NCBI GenBank assembly: GCA_030430715.1
Contig: JAUIJZ010000001.1
Span: 1-64,000, forward strand
Direction of reading: 5' to 3'
Source: Alphaproteobacteria bacterium
GTDB lineage: Bacteria > Pseudomonadota > Alphaproteobacteria > Caulobacterales > Aquidulcibacteraceae
DNA length: 64,000 bases
The translations under genes were made by a program, and so were the position numbers. Below are positions 37,939 through 45,199 of the stretch, piece after piece. Every line of letters begins with the position of its first letter. The stretch's first letter is position 1. The notes beneath the pieces were generated by a model. It saw only the letters and a program-made list of their open reading frames with translations, was not told the DNA's origin and made no database searches.

Positions 37939-39146
37939 AGTCGCTGCGCGATCACGACTCTGTTCGTGTTCGTGCCTTTGGCATTATTGGCCACGCCCCA
38001 ACAATTGGCCGTCTTCGTAAATGTCTGCGCATTGATCAGCACGCCTAGGGGCTGAAACGGCAGTGGGCTAATCGCTTCCATAACCAGCGTTTCCAGCGCC
38101 AGCTTGCCTCCTCGAACTTCGCCGACCTCAAACGCTACATGGCCGCCGGGGCGCACGATGCGCGCGAGTTCATGAAAAACTTCTCGTACAAAAGAGACCC
38201 AATCGGATTCCTTACGGTGGATGGCGATCGGCACATTATCCGTTTCGAGTTCGGCGAACCAACCACGCAGCCAATTGTCGCCAGCATAGTCAACGACGTC
38301 GAGGAACGGAGGAGATGTGACGATAAGATCAACGGTTGCGGCGCCAATCTCAGGCGTGTTGGTCGCAGGGCGTGTCAGAAACATAGTTTGCGCTTGCGGC
38401 GCAGGCCCGTGACGAAGGAGTGATTTGGACTTCTTCAGAATTATTGCCGCCGTGCTGCGCCGAGGTGGCGTTTGCCCACGTTTTGCATTGATCTTTCGCT
38501 GTGCATCAATCGAAACGGCTTGATTTGGCGGCAGCGAGTAAACCGACAAGAAGCCGGGCGAATGCCCGCTCAAGCGGTTGATCGCAACCATACGAATCCA
38601 ATCGTCAACAGCATCGAAAACGCCGGCGTCTGCGCGCTGGCGTAGCCAGGAGCGCAACGCGCAAATCTCGCGCAGCGTATCCGGATGATAAAAGACGAGC
38701 AGATCCTCGTTCTCGATCTCACCGCTTTGCCAGGGCGCTTCGCTGAGGCGTTGCTCTATAGCGGCGAGCGGTGGCGCGGCGGCGCGTGGGCGCGCGAGCA
38801 TTGCGCTCAGCGGGTTGATGTCCGCGCCGGAAGCGCGCCGGTTCATCAATACGGCTTGTAGCGGCGTCGTTCCCCGCCCCATGAAGGGGTCATGTACAAG
38901 GTCTCCGGGGACGGTGAGACGCTCTATGAAAAAGGCTGGCAATTGCGGTTTAAAGCATGCCCGATAACTTACTTCATGGAGTGCATGCGCTTGGCGTTGC
39001 CGGGCGGTCCAAAACTCATTGAAATAGAATGGCAAGCCTCCGCGTTCCTCGACGCGCGTAGCGGCGCCATTGAAGCGGAACGCTCGCAATTGGGCGTCGA
39101 TGGCGCCCAGAACAGGCGCGGCCGTGGAGGGTGCGCCGACTCGCAT
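37935..39146 (-). CDS. Probable DNA N4/N6-type methyltransferase, orphan
   Basis: A 403-residue putative SAM-dependent methyltransferase. The SAM motif DPFMGRGTTP lies at about 86-95, and the catalytic-type TSPPF motif at about 277-281 (usual form D/S/N-PP-Y/F). Motif I comes before motif IV, with a long helical insert between them. The pair fits the N6_N4 amino-methyltransferase fold; whether it acts on DNA or RNA is not visible. No restriction endonuclease is adjacent. The ATG at 39146 is preferred over the track start at 39314. It overlaps ihfA by four bases. Confidence 0.72.
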   Translation of the reverse strand: MRVGAPSTAAPVLGAIDAQLRAFRFNGAATRVEERGGLPFYFNEFWTARQRQAHALHEVSYRACFKPQLPAFFIERLTVPGDLVHDPFMGRGTTPLQAVLMNRRASGADINPLSAMLARPRAAAPPLAAIEQRLSEAPWQSGEIENEDLLVFYHPDTLREICALRSWLRQRADAGVFDAVDDWIRMVAINRLSGHSPGFLSVYSLPPNQAVSIDAQRKINAKRGQTPPRRSTAAIILKKSKSLLRHGPAPQAQTMFLTRPATNTPEIGAATVDLIVTSPPFLDVVDYAGDNWLRGWFAELETDNVPIAIHRKESDWVSFVREVFHELARIVRPGGHVAFEVGEVRGGKLALETLVMEAISPLPFQPLGVLINAQTFTKTANCWGVANNAKGTNTNRVVIAQRL

Positions 39147-39247
39147 TGGTTCTAGGTTAGGGGCTTGCGCCGATGGCGCCCATGGCCAAGCCAGCTGCCA
39201 CGGCGCAAGTTGTTGCAATATCGCAGGGACAATGGAGCAGTAGATCA

Positions 39248-39676
39248 ATGGCGCGACTAAACCGGGCCCGTTTGATGGAAGGGGTGTTCCCACATCGTTT
39301 CGAGATAGGGACACGGTTCGGCGATACCGACGTCCAGGGACATATCAACAATGTCGCCATGGCAGCGATCTTTCAGGAAGGCCGTGTGTGTTTCTCGCGC
39401 GCGGTCGGATTGATGAAGATGCTTCAAGGCCGCTCGATTGTCGTTGCGTCGATGACAATCGATTATGTGGGTGAAATGCATCACCCCGATCCCATTGAGC
39501 TGTCGGTGGGCGTGCTGGATATCGGCCGCACCTCGTATCGGCTAGCGCAAGTCGCGCGTCAGAACGGACAAGTTGGCGCGCTTGCTGAATTTGTATTGGT
39601 CGCCCGCGATGGCGGAGCGCCCACGCCGTTAGACGATGCTTGGCGGGAAAAGCTGGAGGCGCTTAGAATTCGCTAG
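39248..39676 (+). CDS. Acyl-CoA thioesterase, hot-dog fold (YbgC/4HBT family)
   Basis: A 142-residue protein with the 4-hydroxybenzoyl-CoA thioesterase pattern RFGDTDVQGHINNVA, in which the aspartate is the usual catalytic residue. A FQEGRVCFSR helix and MTIDYVGEMHHPDPIELSV strands follow. The ATG at 39248 is supported by GGAG at a long spacing; the ATG at 39275 (MEGVFPHRF) is an alternative. It is divergent from the methyltransferase. The substrate is unknown. Confidence 0.82.
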   Translation: MARLNRARLMEGVFPHRFEIGTRFGDTDVQGHINNVAMAAIFQEGRVCFSRAVGLMKMLQGRSIVVASMTIDYVGEMHHPDPIELSVGVLDIGRTSYRLAQVARQNGQVGALAEFVLVARDGGAPTPLDDAWREKLEALRIR

Positions 39677-39940
39677 CGCCACATCGTCGGCTCAACCTCT
39701 TGTAAAAAATGAAGGGTGTTGCGCGGATTATTTCGCAAAACAAGGAGGGGGCCTGAATGCGCTGCGAGAGTGTGGAGATGACCGGATAACGGTTGTCTCG
39801 TGGCCTGCAGCTTTCCCACTGATGAGTGCCCTCTGCTGCGTTTCTCCAGCGCCAGAACGAAGCAAAAAATGGGTTTGCACGACTTTTTGCACGACTTTTG
39901 TCTGCGGTATAATCTGACCGGCGCTGAGTCGTTGAAAAAT
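39677..39940. other. Intergenic segment on the 3' side of tRNA-Pro(GGG)
   Basis: 264 bases between the thioesterase stop and the 3' end of the minus-strand tRNA. No convincing gene; the overlapping minus-strand ORFs run through the tRNA itself and are rejected. It holds a perfect 12-base tandem duplication at 39874-39897. This is the flank where integrases and attachment-site remnants usually lie beside tRNA targets, but no integrase is recognisable. Confidence 0.5.
39874..39897. repeat. 12-bp tandem direct repeat, two copies
   Basis: TTTGCACGACTT occurs twice head to tail without mismatch, 44 bases from the tRNA-Pro 3' end. It could be replication slippage or a remnant of a mobile-element boundary. 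Confidence 0.85.
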
Positions 39941-40018
39941 TGGTCGGAGCGAGAGGATTCGAACCTCCGACCCCCAGTCCCCCAGACTGGTGCGCTAACC
40001 GGGCTGCGCCACGCTCCG
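39941..40018 (-). tRNA. tRNA-Pro (GGG anticodon)
   Basis: A complete cloverleaf on the minus strand, 78 bases including an encoded CCA. The acceptor stem CGGAGCG pairs with CGCTCCG. The anticodon stem CCAGT/ACTGG encloses CTGGGGG, giving anticodon GGG (reads CCC and CCU). The T arm contains GGTTCGAATCC. A candidate promoter lies about 28 bases upstream. Confidence 0.95.
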
Positions 40019-40045
40019 AGCCGTTCCCCGCGCCGGTTTCGCGAG

Positions 40046-40064
40046 GGAGGCTCATTTAGCCTCC
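40046..40064. repeat. Inverted repeat GGAGGCT-N5-AGCCTCC
   Basis: Perfect seven-base arms around a five-base loop. It lies 35 bases past the minus-strand DUF2842 stop and overlaps the candidate tRNA-Pro -10. With no T tract it is a poor intrinsic terminator; it might be an operator or an RNA hairpin. Confidence 0.55.
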
Positions 40065-40081
40065 TCGACGCTTCGCTGCAA
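40053..40081 (-). promoter_or_regulatory. Candidate promoter for tRNA-Pro(GGG)
   Basis: On the minus strand TTGCAG is followed after 17 bases by TAAATG, giving a start about 28 bases before the tRNA. The -10 match is weak, but the spacing and -35 resemble the tRNA-Glu promoter in this window (TTGCAA-N17-TATATC). A seven-base inverted repeat at 40046-40064 overlaps the -10. Confidence 0.35.
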
Positions 40082-40098
40082 TGCACGTTGGCGCGGCC

Positions 40099-40305
40099 TT
40101 ATGCGCCGCCGCCGTTCATCCATCCCATGAGCGGTTTGAGGGGCGCCACCCAGGCCACACCTGCAACGACGAAATAAACGGGCGAGGCCCAGCTGGGTAG
40201 GATTGGCAACAAGACGCCGCCGAGCGTCGCGGCTACGGCGACATAAAGGGCCAAATAAGCCAGCAAGGCGAAACAGCCGACCGCCTTGCGTGTCCGTGTC
40301 TGCAT
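40099..40305 (-). CDS. Small membrane protein, DUF2842 family
   Basis: A 68-residue protein with two hydrophobic segments (FALLAYLALYVAVAATLGGVLL and VYFVVAGVAWVAPL) and the C-terminal PLKPLMGWM motif that I associate with DUF2842, a small alphaproteobacterial inner-membrane family of unknown function. The short cytoplasmic N-terminus is basic (QTRTRK). It is divergent from the heme A synthase gene, with 87 bases between. Confidence 0.75.
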   Translation of the reverse strand: MQTRTRKAVGCFALLAYLALYVAVAATLGGVLLPILPSWASPVYFVVAGVAWVAPLKPLMGWMNGGGA

Positions 40306-40392
40306 GAGTGCCTAAACCCCCGGCGCGGCGGCGCGCCGCGTTTGTTTCATGTTTCCCCGGCTCTATGGATGCGCCAGAAAGGGACCGCAAGC

Positions 40393-41418
40393 ATGAGTGC
40401 TGAAGACACATGGCCGCCGCGCGCGCCTTGGGTGGGCCGCTGGCTGCTTGTCATTTGCTTGCTTGTGTTCGCGATGATCATGGTCGGCGGTGCGACACGG
40501 CTGACCGATAGCGGGCTCTCCATTACGGAATGGAATTTAGAAAAAGGGCTCACCCCGCCGCTGACTGAGCAGCGCTGGCAGGAAGAATTCGCCCTCTATC
40601 AGCGTACCACCGAGTACCAGGAACAGAATTACGGCATGACGATCGCCGAGTTCCAACACATCTATTGGTGGGAATGGGGGCATCGGTTTCTCGGCAAGGT
40701 GTTGGGCGTCGCTTTTGCCGTCCCGTTCTTCTTTTTCCTATTTACGGGCAGGCTTCGTGGCCGCTTTCGATTGACGTTTCTGCTGTTCTTTCTGGGCGGA
40801 TTGCAGGGCTTTATCGGCTGGTGGATGGTCACGAGCGGGCTTTTTTCCGGGCTCGATGTGAGCCCTGTTCGTCTCGCGATTCATTTAGCCCTGGCCTTCA
40901 CAATTTTAGCTTTGGCCTTGTGGGTGGCGCTGGGAGCGTTCGCTTGGCCGCAGCTGCCGTCACGACTTGGCGCGCCGCGTTGGGCGCCTGCCACTTTGAT
41001 GGCCGTGCTCTTCGTGCAAATCATTTTGGGGGCGCTGCTTGCTGGCAGCGATGGCGGTGCGGCTTACGCTGACTGGCCGACCATCGGCCACGAATGGGTT
41101 CCGGCGAGCGCATTCAGCCTCGAGCCTGTCACGCGTAACTTTATCGAAGAACACGCTACTCAGCACTTGCTCCATCGTACGCTGGGTTATGTGGTCGGTC
41201 TTGGCGCGATGACGCTTGGCGCTGTGGCGGCATGGCGAGGGCAGGGCGCCGCGCGTTGGGCCGGCGCTAGTCTGGGCGCGCTGGCGGCGCTTCAGGTCAT
41301 TCTTGGTATTGCCACTGTCGTTCACGCGTCGCCGCTTTCACTGAGCCTCGTGCATCAGGCCGGCGCGGCCTTGCTCTGGGCGTTGTCGCTCATAGCGTTG
41401 CGTTCGGGGTGGCGGTAG
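40393..41418 (+). CDS. ctaA: Heme A synthase (COX15/CtaA)
   Basis: Integral membrane enzyme that oxidises heme O to heme A for cytochrome aa3 oxidases. The 341-residue alphaproteobacterial COX15 type shows eight hydrophobic helices, VGGATRLTDSGLSITEW near the start, and heme-ligand histidines in WEWGHRFLGK, AIHLALAF, ATQHLLHRTLGY and VHQAGAALLW. The ATG at 40393 is preferred over the track start at 40342. The organism thus probably respires with an aa3-type oxidase. Confidence 0.94.
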   Translation: MSAEDTWPPRAPWVGRWLLVICLLVFAMIMVGGATRLTDSGLSITEWNLEKGLTPPLTEQRWQEEFALYQRTTEYQEQNYGMTIAEFQHIYWWEWGHRFLGKVLGVAFAVPFFFFLFTGRLRGRFRLTFLLFFLGGLQGFIGWWMVTSGLFSGLDVSPVRLAIHLALAFTILALALWVALGAFAWPQLPSRLGAPRWAPATLMAVLFVQIILGALLAGSDGGAAYADWPTIGHEWVPASAFSLEPVTRNFIEEHATQHLLHRTLGYVVGLGAMTLGAVAAWRGQGAARWAGASLGALAALQVILGIATVVHASPLSLSLVHQAGAALLWALSLIALRSGWR

Positions 41419-41469
41419 CATATTGCATCAACTCTAATGGTCTAATTTCATTCAGATAATCGCGACCTC

Positions 41470-41498
41470 TTGACGTCAATTTAGCGTTCCACTACACG
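41470..41498 (+). promoter_or_regulatory. Candidate promoter for rplM-rpsI
   Basis: TTGACG is followed after 17 bases by TACACG, in the 108-base gap between ctaA and rplM. The -35 is near consensus and the -10 weaker. Start would be near 41505, about 22 bases before the rplM ATG. Confidence 0.4.
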
Positions 41499-41526
41499 CG
41501 CGCCTTCTTTTGAGCAGGACATTCCC

Positions 41527-42003
41527 ATGCGCACCCTCTCGACGCGCGCGGCCAAGGCCTCGGAAATCACCAACGGTTGGATCGTTGTGGATGCTGAAGG
41601 CGTCGTGGTCGGCCGTCTGGCATCCTTCATCGCGCGCCGTTTGCGCGGCAAGCACCGGGCCGATTTCACGCCGAACGTGGATACTGGCGACCATGTCGTC
41701 GTGATCAACGCCGAGAAAGTGGCGTTCACGGGCAAGAAGCTTCAGAACAAAGTGTATTACCGGCACACCGGCCATCCGGGCGGCATCAAAGAGCGGGTCG
41801 CTGGCAAAGTGCTCGCGGGCAAGCACCCGGAGCGCGTGCTGGAAAAGGCTGTCGAGCGCATGATGCCGAAGGAAAGCCCGCTTGCGCGCAAGCAATTGGG
41901 CAAGCTGCGCGTCTATGCCGGAACCGAGCATCCGCATGCGGCGCAAAACCCTGTCACGATCGACTTCAAATCCCAGAACCGCAAGAATTCGAGGATCGGC
42001 TAA
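41527..42003 (+). CDS. rplM: 50S ribosomal protein L13
   Basis: A 158-residue ribosomal protein. Typical blocks are [53 protein letters not shown], and [22 protein letters not shown]. It is followed two bases later by rpsI, the universal L13-S9 pair. Confidence 0.97.
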   Translation: MRTLSTRAAKASEITNGWIVVDAEGVVVGRLASFIARRLRGKHRADFTPNVDTGDHVVVINAEKVAFTGKKLQNKVYYRHTGHPGGIKERVAGKVLAGKHPERVLEKAVERMMPKESPLARKQLGKLRVYAGTEHPHAAQNPVTIDFKSQNRKNSRIG

Positions 42004-42005
42004 TC

Positions 42006-42521
42006 ATGAGCGACCAAGGCCAAGGCTTCGAATCCCTGGGTGAACTGACCGGCGTCGAAAGCACGCCGCAGAACGAAGCGCCGCTGCGCGAGAAGAAGGT
42101 CGATAGTCTCGGCCGCGCTTACGCCACCGGCAAACGCAAGAACGCCATCGCGCGCGTTTGGGTCAAACCCGGCAAGGGCGAGATCACCATCAACGGCAAA
42201 ACCGCCGACGCCTATTTCGCGCGTCCGGTGCTGCGCATGATGATCCGTCAGCCTTTCGTCATCACCAGCCGCGGCGGCGCCAACGAGCAGGGCGAATTCG
42301 TCGGCGAATATGACGTCTATTGCACCGTGACGGGCTCGGGCCTTTCGGGGCAGGCCGGCGCCGTGCGTCACGGCATCGCCACCGCGCTTGCCGATTTCGA
42401 ACCGCCGCTGCGTTCGACGCTGAAGCATGCCGGCTTCCTCACCCGCGACAGCCGCGTGGTTGAGCGAAAGAAGTATGGCAAGAAGAAAGCCCGCCGCAGC
42501 TTCCAGTTCTCGAAGCGCTAA
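42006..42521 (+). CDS. rpsI: 30S ribosomal protein S9
   Basis: A 171-residue S9 with the alphaproteobacterial N-terminal extension of about 40 acidic residues before the conserved [18 protein letters not shown]. The C-terminal [17 protein letters not shown] tail, which reaches the P-site tRNA, is intact. It ends the two-gene operon, which an intrinsic terminator follows. Confidence 0.97.
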   Translation: MSDQGQGFESLGELTGVESTPQNEAPLREKKVDSLGRAYATGKRKNAIARVWVKPGKGEITINGKTADAYFARPVLRMMIRQPFVITSRGGANEQGEFVGEYDVYCTVTGSGLSGQAGAVRHGIATALADFEPPLRSTLKHAGFLTRDSRVVERKKYGKKKARRSFQFSKR

Positions 42522-42543
42522 TCCGCTTCCTCATCTGGGTTCT

Positions 42544-42580
42544 ACGGGCGCTTTCTTCGCGGGAAGCGCCCGTTTTGTTT
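42544..42580 (+). terminator. Intrinsic terminator after rpsI
   Basis: The ten-base stem ACGGGCGCTT / AAGCGCCCGT encloses a ten-base loop, followed by TTTTGTTT. It lies 22 bases after the rpsI stop and just before the argC ribosome binding site GGAGG. Confidence 0.88.
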
Positions 42581-42593
42581 TTCGGAGGCGCGT

Positions 42594-43571
42594 ATGGCGC
42601 ACACGGTTTTCATCGATGGCGAAGCGGGCACGACAGGCCTGCAAATCCGCGAGCGCCTGGCCAAGCGGCGCGACATCGAGCTTGTCTCGATCGATCCGGC
42701 CAAGCGCAAAAATGCGGACGAGCGCAAGAAGCTGCTGAATGGCGTCGATCTTGTCGTGCTGTGCCTGCCGGACGATGCCGCAAAGGAAGCGGTGGCGTTG
42801 ATTGAGAACGACGCAGTGAAGGTGATCGATGCGAGCACGGCGCATCGCGTCGCGCCGGGCTGGGTCTATGGTTTCCCGGAACACGCACCGGGCCAACGCG
42901 AGGCGGTAGCCAATGCCAAACGCGTCTCGAATCCCGGCTGTTATTCGACCGGGGCGATCGCTTTACTGGCGCCGCTCACGCGCGTGGGCCTGATCGCAAA
43001 AGACGCGCCAATCACGATCAATGCGATCTCTGGCTATTCAGGCGGCGGGAAGGCGCTGATTGCCGAGTTCGAAACGCCCGTGCCGGGAAGGTCGGCAGAC
43101 GCTTATCGCTCATACGGGCTGCCGCTTGCGCATAAGCACGTGCCGGAAATCCAGGCGCGTTGTGGGCTGACGCATGCGCCTTTGTTTGCGCCGGCTGTTG
43201 GGCGCTATGCGCAGGGCATGATCGTGGAAATTCCGCTTCAGCTTTGGGCGCTTGCTGGCATGCCGAAAGCTGAATCTCTGCATGAAGCGCTCACGGCGGC
43301 TTATGCAGGTCAGCGTTTCGTCAAAGTCGCCGACAGTGAAACCACAGCGCGGCTGCAAAAAGCGCGGGCGGGCGCGGGCGGCTACGTTGCCGAACTCGAT
43401 CCCGAAGCGCTCAATGGCACGAACGCGATGCAGCTCTTCGTGTTCGGCAATGCGGAGCGACAGCAGGCGCGGCTCGTGGCGCTGCTCGACAATCTTGGCA
43501 AAGGCGCCTCCGGCGCTGCCGTGCAGAACCTCAATCTGATGCTGGGACTCGAAGAGGCGTCCGGGCTTTAG
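42594..43571 (+). CDS. argC: N-acetyl-gamma-glutamyl-phosphate reductase (short type)
   Basis: NADPH-dependent third step of arginine synthesis. The 325-residue enzyme is the shorter ArgC class: FIDGEAGTTGLQI at the nucleotide site, DASTAHRV, and the catalytic cysteine in SNPGCYSTGAI. GYSGGGKALI is also typical. It sits downstream of rplM-rpsI, as in other alphaproteobacteria. Its stop overlaps the convergent DUF1993 gene by four bases (TTAG). Confidence 0.93.
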   Translation: MAHTVFIDGEAGTTGLQIRERLAKRRDIELVSIDPAKRKNADERKKLLNGVDLVVLCLPDDAAKEAVALIENDAVKVIDASTAHRVAPGWVYGFPEHAPGQREAVANAKRVSNPGCYSTGAIALLAPLTRVGLIAKDAPITINAISGYSGGGKALIAEFETPVPGRSADAYRSYGLPLAHKHVPEIQARCGLTHAPLFAPAVGRYAQGMIVEIPLQLWALAGMPKAESLHEALTAAYAGQRFVKVADSETTARLQKARAGAGGYVAELDPEALNGTNAMQLFVFGNAERQQARLVALLDNLGKGASGAAVQNLNLMLGLEEASGL

Positions 43572-44098
43572 TCTAGCGGCTTCAAACGCAAGGCGCCGAG
43601 AAAGTCGCGTTTGCCGACCGGCACGCCATTGTGCCGTAAGATGGCGTACGCCATCGAGGCGTGGAAATAGAAGTTAGACAGCGAGAATGATTGTAGGAAC
43701 CCTTCGGCCGTGAAAACCATGCGCCGTTCGCCGAATTGAAAAACGACATCGTCGCCGATCCGGCTGTTGATCTCTTTTGAGGTGAAGCTTTCGAGTTGCG
43801 CCCGCGCGGAAGCATTCTGCGCCTTAAGTCCGACGAACGTTTCGGCTGGCGCACTTGGGTCCGGAGTGAATACGCCTGTTTTGACAACGGAATCGAGCGC
43901 GCGGATCGAGTGCGATACGGTGGCGTTCATTTGCTGATTGAACGGCCACATGTCGTCGTAGAGTCGTGCCTGCAGGAGCGTCTCTGGTGGGATGCCGCTT
44001 TGCGCACAGTGAGTTTCGGCCTTTTCGAGCATTTTTCCCATAGCGCTTAGCACTTGCCGATAGAGCGGAATGGTTGCGTCGTGGAGGTCAAAAGCCAT
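43568..44098 (-). CDS. DUF1993 family protein
   Basis: A 176-residue helical protein matching the DUF1993 pattern: an N-terminal LYRQVLSAMGKMLEKAETH helix, then LLQARLYDDMWPFNQQM, and a C-terminal SNFYFHASMAYAILRHNGVPVGKRDFLG block. The family resembles DinB-like four-helix bundles; its function is unknown. It is the last gene of the phaC - oxygenase - DUF1993 group, three bases after the oxygenase stop. Confidence 0.88.
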   Translation of the reverse strand: MAFDLHDATIPLYRQVLSAMGKMLEKAETHCAQSGIPPETLLQARLYDDMWPFNQQMNATVSHSIRALDSVVKTGVFTPDPSAPAETFVGLKAQNASARAQLESFTSKEINSRIGDDVVFQFGERRMVFTAEGFLQSFSLSNFYFHASMAYAILRHNGVPVGKRDFLGALRLKPLD

Positions 44099-44101
44099 TG
44101 G

Positions 44102-45199
44102 TCATTCCTTTGTGCGGGCCCTGTAGGAGGGCAGGCTTTCATCAAGGAAAGCACTATTCTGTTCACGCAAAGCGGCTGCGTCTTCATCGTATAAAAATGG
44201 CAAAAACGCATAGCGTTTGCCGCTAGTAACGGGCAGCGCTTCGTGCAGTAGCGAGCATGAGAAGATAACGGCCCCGCCGGTCGGTGCGCGGTAGCTGTGT
44301 GAGCCAAATTCGGGGAAGCGCAAATCCCCGCCTTCGTAATCTTCGGCATTTAAGTTGATTGTGATCGCGAAACGCCGATGTGCGGTGCCTTTCGTGGTGT
44401 TGTCTCGGTGGGGTTTGAAAAACCCGCCGCTGCCGGCTTCATAGCAAGCGACGATGTAGCGCTCCATGCGAGTCATTTTCACTGTGAAGGCTTTTTCAAG
44501 CTGGGGCAGCAAGCGCCAATAGATCCGCTGCATTGCCGCGCGGCGTAGTGTTTCATCGGTTAACATGACGTCGGCGCGCCGCTTGAAGCCATCGTCTAGC
44601 GCGACGTAGGTTTTTCCTTCTTCATTTTCGCGCGTTGTACCAGACGGCTGACCGCCGGCTTTTTCGTAAGCATCAATCAAAGTTAGGCAGAAAGCCGGTT
44701 CGAAAACGCGCGGAACAAGTAGAACTGGCGCGTGTATCGCAGTGCCAGCATGCATATCTGGCGGCACAGCGCTGGTCAGCGTCGCCATAGCCTCTTCATG
44801 CCGCTCCAGCGGCCACATGGACAGCACACGCAGCATGGGATCGAACAAGATGCAGCGATCGGCCATCCCATCTGGGTGGTTGGCTAGCCCCCACGCGTCG
44901 TAAGCGCGGCGCGTGCTATCGTAGAATATCAACCGTGTCTGCGCGGCCGCTTGCACTGTGGCGTCGGCTTTAGCCTTCTCATCGCAGCATAGTGCGCAGG
45001 CGAGCCTATCGCGCTCCTCGAGCTTTAACATGGCAAGCGCCTTTAGCGCTGCCTGCGCATCTGTTCGGGTAACATCCGTGATGACCAGCACAAGCAAGTA
45101 TTGGCCGCCGAGCGAAGATGTGGCGAAACTCGGATTCCGGTTCGAGTCCAGCTTCAAATGCGGCGGCGTTTCGCCGAAATTGAGCGGGCGAACGTTCAT
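44102..45199 (-). CDS. 2-oxoglutarate/Fe(II) oxygenase with N-terminal redoxin-like domain
   Basis: A 365-residue two-domain protein. Residues about 1-160 look like a thioredoxin/peroxiredoxin fold (GGQYLLVLVITDVTRT, then a FYDSTRRAYDAWGL end) but have no CxxC or peroxidatic cysteine. Residues about 180-365 form a prolyl-hydroxylase-type domain with iron ligands in FKPHRDNTT and LLHEALPV and the 2-oxoglutarate arginine in SGKRYAF. The substrate is unknown; the P4Hc class hydroxylates proline or other side chains. The start overlaps the phaC stop (ATGA), hinting at a functional tie. Confidence 0.82.
   Translation of the reverse strand: MNVRPLNFGETPPHLKLDSNRNPSFATSSLGGQYLLVLVITDVTRTDAQAALKALAMLKLEERDRLACALCCDEKAKADATVQAAAQTRLIFYDSTRRAYDAWGLANHPDGMADRCILFDPMLRVLSMWPLERHEEAMATLTSAVPPDMHAGTAIHAPVLLVPRVFEPAFCLTLIDAYEKAGGQPSGTTRENEEGKTYVALDDGFKRRADVMLTDETLRRAAMQRIYWRLLPQLEKAFTVKMTRMERYIVACYEAGSGGFFKPHRDNTTKGTAHRRFAITINLNAEDYEGGDLRFPEFGSHSYRAPTGGAVIFSCSLLHEALPVTSGKRYAFLPFLYDEDAAALREQNSAFLDESLPSYRARTKE

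Noticed and set aside
39663-40086. Minus-strand ORFs of 130 and 137 residues across the tRNA-Pro region
   Set aside because: They read straight through a complete tRNA gene, and their sequences have no integrase or other motif; kept only as an intergenic note.
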